Source: Bog-113 sp963752695
Lineage (GTDB): Bacteria > Acidobacteriota > Terriglobia > Bryobacterales > Bryobacteraceae
Direction of reading: 5' to 3'
NCBI GenBank assembly: GCA_963752695.1
Contig: CAVVZB010000002.1
Coordinates: forward strand, 124,001-188,000
DNA length: 64,000 bases
The position numbers were made by a program, and so were the translations under genes. Positions 61,090-64,000 of this stretch are shown here, in pieces; positions within the stretch are counted from its first letter, which is position 1, and every line of letters begins with the position of its first letter. The notes beneath the pieces were generated by a model. The model searched no databases. It was not told the DNA's origin and saw only the letters and a list, made by a program, of their open reading frames with translations.

Positions 61090-63320
61090 ACCAAAGTTTC
61101 GGGCGTCAGCAGGTGCTCGATGCGCACCGGCAACTCGCGAACGCGAACTCCGGTGGCGTGATGCACGGCTGAGGTGATCGCGGCCGCGACCCCGGCCAGC
61201 CCGATCTCGCCAATTCCACGCGCACCCAATTCGTTTAGGACCAGATCCGGGTAATCGAGGAAAGTGACATCGATGTTGGGGGTGTCGGCATGCACTGGGA
61301 CCATGTAGTCAGCTAGGTTGCTGTTGATCGGCGCGCCGTTTCGGGAGTCGTAGATCGTTTCTTCCAGCAGCGCCATTCCCACTCCCATAATGATCGCGCC
61401 TTCGATCTGGTTACGGCCGGCTTTGAGGTTAAGGATACGGCCTGCGTCAATCACTGTAACGATGCGGCTGACCGCGAGCCGGGCGATTTCGGACTGCCAG
61501 GTGACCTCCACGAAATGCGCGCCGTAGGAATGCATGGAATATTTGGGCGCGTTCGGATTTCCGAAGGTTCCCTCGGATTTACCTGCGCCCAGAGCCGAGT
61601 TGATGTTGGCGGCTCGCAATACATCCACAAAGGGCATGCCGGTTGAGGCGTCAGTGTCTTTGTGGTGCACGCGGCCATCAGTGAATTGAAGGGCTTTTAT
61701 GTCCGCGCCCTGGAACGCCCCGGTCTTGTTTTGCGAAGCGGCTTTCAGTACGGTTTCGACAGCTTTCTTGGCGGCCTCGGAGACCGCTGGAATTAGGGAT
61801 GCGGTTGCCCAAGACCCGCCGGAGATGGGGCCCGGAGGTAAGCGGGAATCTCCGAGGACGGCAGTGATCTTTTCGATGGGAATGCCGGTGTGGTGGTTCA
61901 CGATCTGCGCGAGGATGGTGTAGGTTCCAGTGCCAATATCCTGGGTGCCGCTCACGACCCGCGCCGTGCCATCCGCTTTCAATTCAACCGTAGCTTCGCA
62001 GTCACAGCGAACAGCAATCCACGAGCAAGCGGCCATTCCCCACCCGAGCGTCAGTCCGTCTTTCTTCATGGAGCCGGCTTCCGGGTTGCGTTTAGCCCAG
62101 CCGAATTTGTCTGCTCCCACGGTGAAGCATTCTTTCAAGTGGCGTGATGAGAACGGCAGGTTATTGCTCTCGTCCTTTTCCGGCTCATTGCGGAGACGAA
62201 GGTCGAGCGGATCCATGCGCAACTTAATGGCTAACTCATCCATGGCGGATTCGATGGCAAATAAGCCGGGAACCGCGCCGGGACCGCGCATGGATGTGGG
62301 CGTCCCAACGTTGCGCCGAGCCAGACCGGAAGTCACTCGTAAGTTGGGCGTGCTGTAGAGATAACTGGTAGCCTCGCCGCAATTCTCTTCGTAATCGTCC
62401 TGGATGGAAGTGTGATTCAGATAATCCTGTTGCAGTGAGGTGAGCTTGCCGTCCGCGGTGGCGCTTAAGCGGACGCGCTGCTGCGTGCGTGGACGGTGCC
62501 CCACGTTCTGAAACATCATTTTGCGGCTGACCACCAGCTTCACGGGGCGATTCAGGTTACGTGCCGTAACTGCCGCCAATAAACAGTGCGGCCAGGGCCA
62601 GAGCTTGCCGCCAAAGCCGGAACCGAGAAACTTCGAAATGACCCTTACGTTCTCGTCAGGCACGCCGAGCATCTGTGCCATGGTCTGGCTGTGGTTCGAG
62701 ACCGCTTGGCTGGTTTCATAAAGCGTGACCCGATCGCCATCCCAAACTGCGACCGTCGCGTGCATCTCGATTGGGTTGTGAGTTTCCACCGGGGTCACAT
62801 AGGTGAAATCGATCTTGACTGGAGCGGAGGCGAAGGCAGCTTCGGGATTGCCGCGCGCGCTTTCTTCCTTTGGCTTGCTTTCGGTTGAGAGCAGCGTCCG
62901 GACGTCGGCTTTCTCTTCACTGTAGGTGACTTTCACGGCGTGCGCGGCAGCTTGCGCCTGTTCGAAAGTATCGGCGACGGCAACGGCGACGTATTGACCG
63001 TAATAGCGGACAGTGTCGTCTTCGAAGGGCGGACGTTTTTCGTCCAGGTAGCCGGAGAAGCCCTCGGAAGGCGCAGTGCGAAAAATGGGCCCGATATTCT
63101 GGCGGTGGTAAACGGCTTTGACGCCGGGCAGGGCACGGGCAACGGAGACGTCGAGACCCGTGATTTTTCCATTCGCAATGGTGCTGCAGACGGGCACGGC
63201 AAAGAGCATGCCGGGAAAATGGTGATCGGACGTATAGGTCGCCCGGCCGCTGACTTTGAGTGGGCCGTCGATGCGTGGGAGCGAGGAACCGATGGTCGAA
63301 TTGGGTTGAGTATTAGCCAT
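61086..63320 (-). CDS. Molybdenum hydroxylase large subunit (xanthine/aldehyde oxidase family, PaoC-like)
   Basis: A 744-residue Moco-binding subunit. Start with an AAGGG at the right distance. N-terminal hammerhead: IGSSLPRIDGPLKVSGRATYTSDH; then RYYGQYVAVAVADTFEQAQAAAHAVKVTY; Moco motifs GSGFGGKLWPWPH near 230, RGPGAVPGLFAIE near 345, SGTQDIGTGTYTI near 460, GGSWAT near 500; active-site Glu in ARGIGEIGLAGVAAAI near residue 710. Reaction: hydroxylation of an aldehyde or N-heterocycle. The FAD subunit precedes it by 13 bases. Cytoplasmic or periplasmic location not evident: no signal at this N-terminus. Confidence 0.92.
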   Translation of the reverse strand: MANTQPNSTIGSSLPRIDGPLKVSGRATYTSDHHFPGMLFAVPVCSTIANGKITGLDVSVARALPGVKAVYHRQNIGPIFRTAPSEGFSGYLDEKRPPFEDDTVRYYGQYVAVAVADTFEQAQAAAHAVKVTYSEEKADVRTLLSTESKPKEESARGNPEAAFASAPVKIDFTYVTPVETHNPIEMHATVAVWDGDRVTLYETSQAVSNHSQTMAQMLGVPDENVRVISKFLGSGFGGKLWPWPHCLLAAVTARNLNRPVKLVVSRKMMFQNVGHRPRTQQRVRLSATADGKLTSLQQDYLNHTSIQDDYEENCGEATSYLYSTPNLRVTSGLARRNVGTPTSMRGPGAVPGLFAIESAMDELAIKLRMDPLDLRLRNEPEKDESNNLPFSSRHLKECFTVGADKFGWAKRNPEAGSMKKDGLTLGWGMAACSWIAVRCDCEATVELKADGTARVVSGTQDIGTGTYTILAQIVNHHTGIPIEKITAVLGDSRLPPGPISGGSWATASLIPAVSEAAKKAVETVLKAASQNKTGAFQGADIKALQFTDGRVHHKDTDASTGMPFVDVLRAANINSALGAGKSEGTFGNPNAPKYSMHSYGAHFVEVTWQSEIARLAVSRIVTVIDAGRILNLKAGRNQIEGAIIMGVGMALLEETIYDSRNGAPINSNLADYMVPVHADTPNIDVTFLDYPDLVLNELGARGIGEIGLAGVAAAITSAVHHATGVRVRELPVRIEHLLTPETLV

Positions 63321-63333
63321 GATCGTGCCCTTC

Positions 63334-64000
63334 CTAGCTTGCCAACGTTCCTGCGACTCCTAGCGTATGTATCAGGCAGCGCTTGGCCAGTTCAATCTTG
63401 AAGCCATTTTCCGATTGGGGCTTGGCGCCTTTCAGAGCAGCTTCTGCAGCAGCTTTCCGTTCGGCGGGACCGGCTTGTTTGCCTTCTAATAAACGTTCGG
63501 CTTCCAGCGCACGCCATGGCTTTGTTCCCACGCCGCCTAACGCAACGCGGACGCGCTTAACCTTCGGGCCTTCGTGTTGGATCACTACGGCTGCAGACGC
63601 AAGAGCGAACTCGTAGGAAGATCGATCGCGGAGCTTCACGTATATCGACCTGGTGTCAGGCGGAAGCGGGGGCAGCGTGACGTGGGTGATAAGTTCACCA
63701 GCTTCCAAAACATTTTCCTTGTGGGGCGTCTTGCCGGGTACGAGGAAGAATTCGCCGATCGGAACGTTCCGCTCGCCCTTTGCGCCCGCGATGTGAATAA
63801 CGGCTTCAAGCGCCGTCAAGGCAACGTTCATATCCGAGGGATTGGTGGCAATGCAGTGCTCGCTTGTGCCGAGAATCGCCAACATCCGGTTATGCCCGTG
63901 GATGGCCGCGCACCCCGATCCGGGCTCGCGCTTATTGCAGGCCATGGTGGTATCACGAAAATAGACGCAGCGGGTTCGCTGGAGCAGATTACCGCCGGTA
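63334..64000 (-). CDS. Molybdenum hydroxylase FAD-binding subunit (5' end outside window)
   Basis: Open to the right edge of the window. Visible residues begin TGGNLLQRTRC-x-YFRD, the FAD-binding loop of the xanthine dehydrogenase/PaoB medium subunit, then GSGCAAIHGHNRMLAILG, PSDMNVALTALEAVIHIAG, and the C-terminal CO-dehydrogenase flavoprotein domain with KLRDRSSYEFALASAAVVI and VRVALGGVGTKPWRA. An ATG at 63945 is internal, not the start. The [2Fe-2S] subunit would be expected upstream, beyond the window. Confidence 0.9.
   Translation of the reverse strand, partial: TGGNLLQRTRCVYFRDTTMACNKREPGSGCAAIHGHNRMLAILGTSEHCIATNPSDMNVALTALEAVIHIAGAKGERNVPIGEFFLVPGKTPHKENVLEAGELITHVTLPPLPPDTRSIYVKLRDRSSYEFALASAAVVIQHEGPKVKRVRVALGGVGTKPWRALEAERLLEGKQAGPAERKAAAEAALKGAKPQSENGFKIELAKRCLIHTLGVAGTLAS

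Overview
The window is GC-rich, densely coded bacterial chromosome. The best guess is an Acidobacteriota of the Bryobacter/Solibacter type. Supporting this are two very large Oar-like TonB-dependent receptors with an N-terminal carboxypeptidase-regulatory domain, three CRTAC1-type FG-GAP/ASPIC-UnbV proteins, TAT-exported phosphatase-like proteins, and the mix of housekeeping and soil-type genes. This taxonomy comes from gene content only; there is no rRNA. No IS element, prophage or CRISPR array was seen. Many genes overlap by 4 bases (ATGA, GTGA, TTGA), and TTG starts are common.

Layout. 1-2574: end of a formate-dehydrogenase-type complex (catalytic subunit C-terminus, four-cluster Fe-S subunit, NrfD-type membrane anchor). 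2650-4945: fatty-acid desaturase and an LssY_C-domain protein. 4939-7864 (minus): class-II DAHP synthase, a 54-residue AtzG-like subunit and an AtzE-like amidase, with overlapping ends. 8012-10497: a small hypothetical gene; Thg1-like tRNA polymerase with a 43-residue zinc-ribbon gene overlapping its stop; then PIN nuclease, methyltransferase and YraN in overlapping series. 10581-18436: MscS channel, topoisomerase I, DprA, two small stress or signalling proteins, an ECF sigma operon and GalT. 18607-25339: TonB-dependent receptor, TPR protein and a frameshifted GH144-type glycoamylase. 25361-30652 (minus): a signalling block with a CheB-CheR-PAS-histidine kinase hybrid, a FixJ-type regulator, an unknown protein behind a palindromic operator, and a receiver protein lacking its phospho-acceptor Asp.

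30797-34824: a MerR regulator divergent from a small CCPF protein across a textbook 19-bp-spacer MerR promoter, then arsenic resistance (arsR, arsM, acr3, arsC) and a decayed MOT1-type transporter gene. 34825-35338: degraded, essentially non-coding. 35339-37525: an orphan 728-residue protein, followed by tRNA-Gly(CCC).

37735-52768: a CRTAC1/TPR/TonB-receptor region with a CRTAC1 gene (minus), an operon of TonB receptor, TPR, small protein, TPR and CRTAC1 (plus), and an operon of CRTAC1-TPR fusion, TAT-exported alkaline-phosphatase-fold protein and unknown (minus). The fusion protein argues that the separate TPR and CRTAC1 proteins work together. I consider this the best candidate for an undescribed system. 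52814-61089: an exopolysaccharide locus (WbaP-type initiating transferase, two glycosyltransferases, flippase) plus a GMC-type oxidoreductase and an aldo/keto reductase. 61086-64000 (minus): molybdenum hydroxylase large subunit and the FAD subunit, cut by the window edge.

Two genes were found by reading overlaps directly: 6348-6512 and 8268-8399, both on the minus strand. Several start sites were moved downstream of the longest open frame on the basis of motifs, ribosome-binding sites and overlaps.
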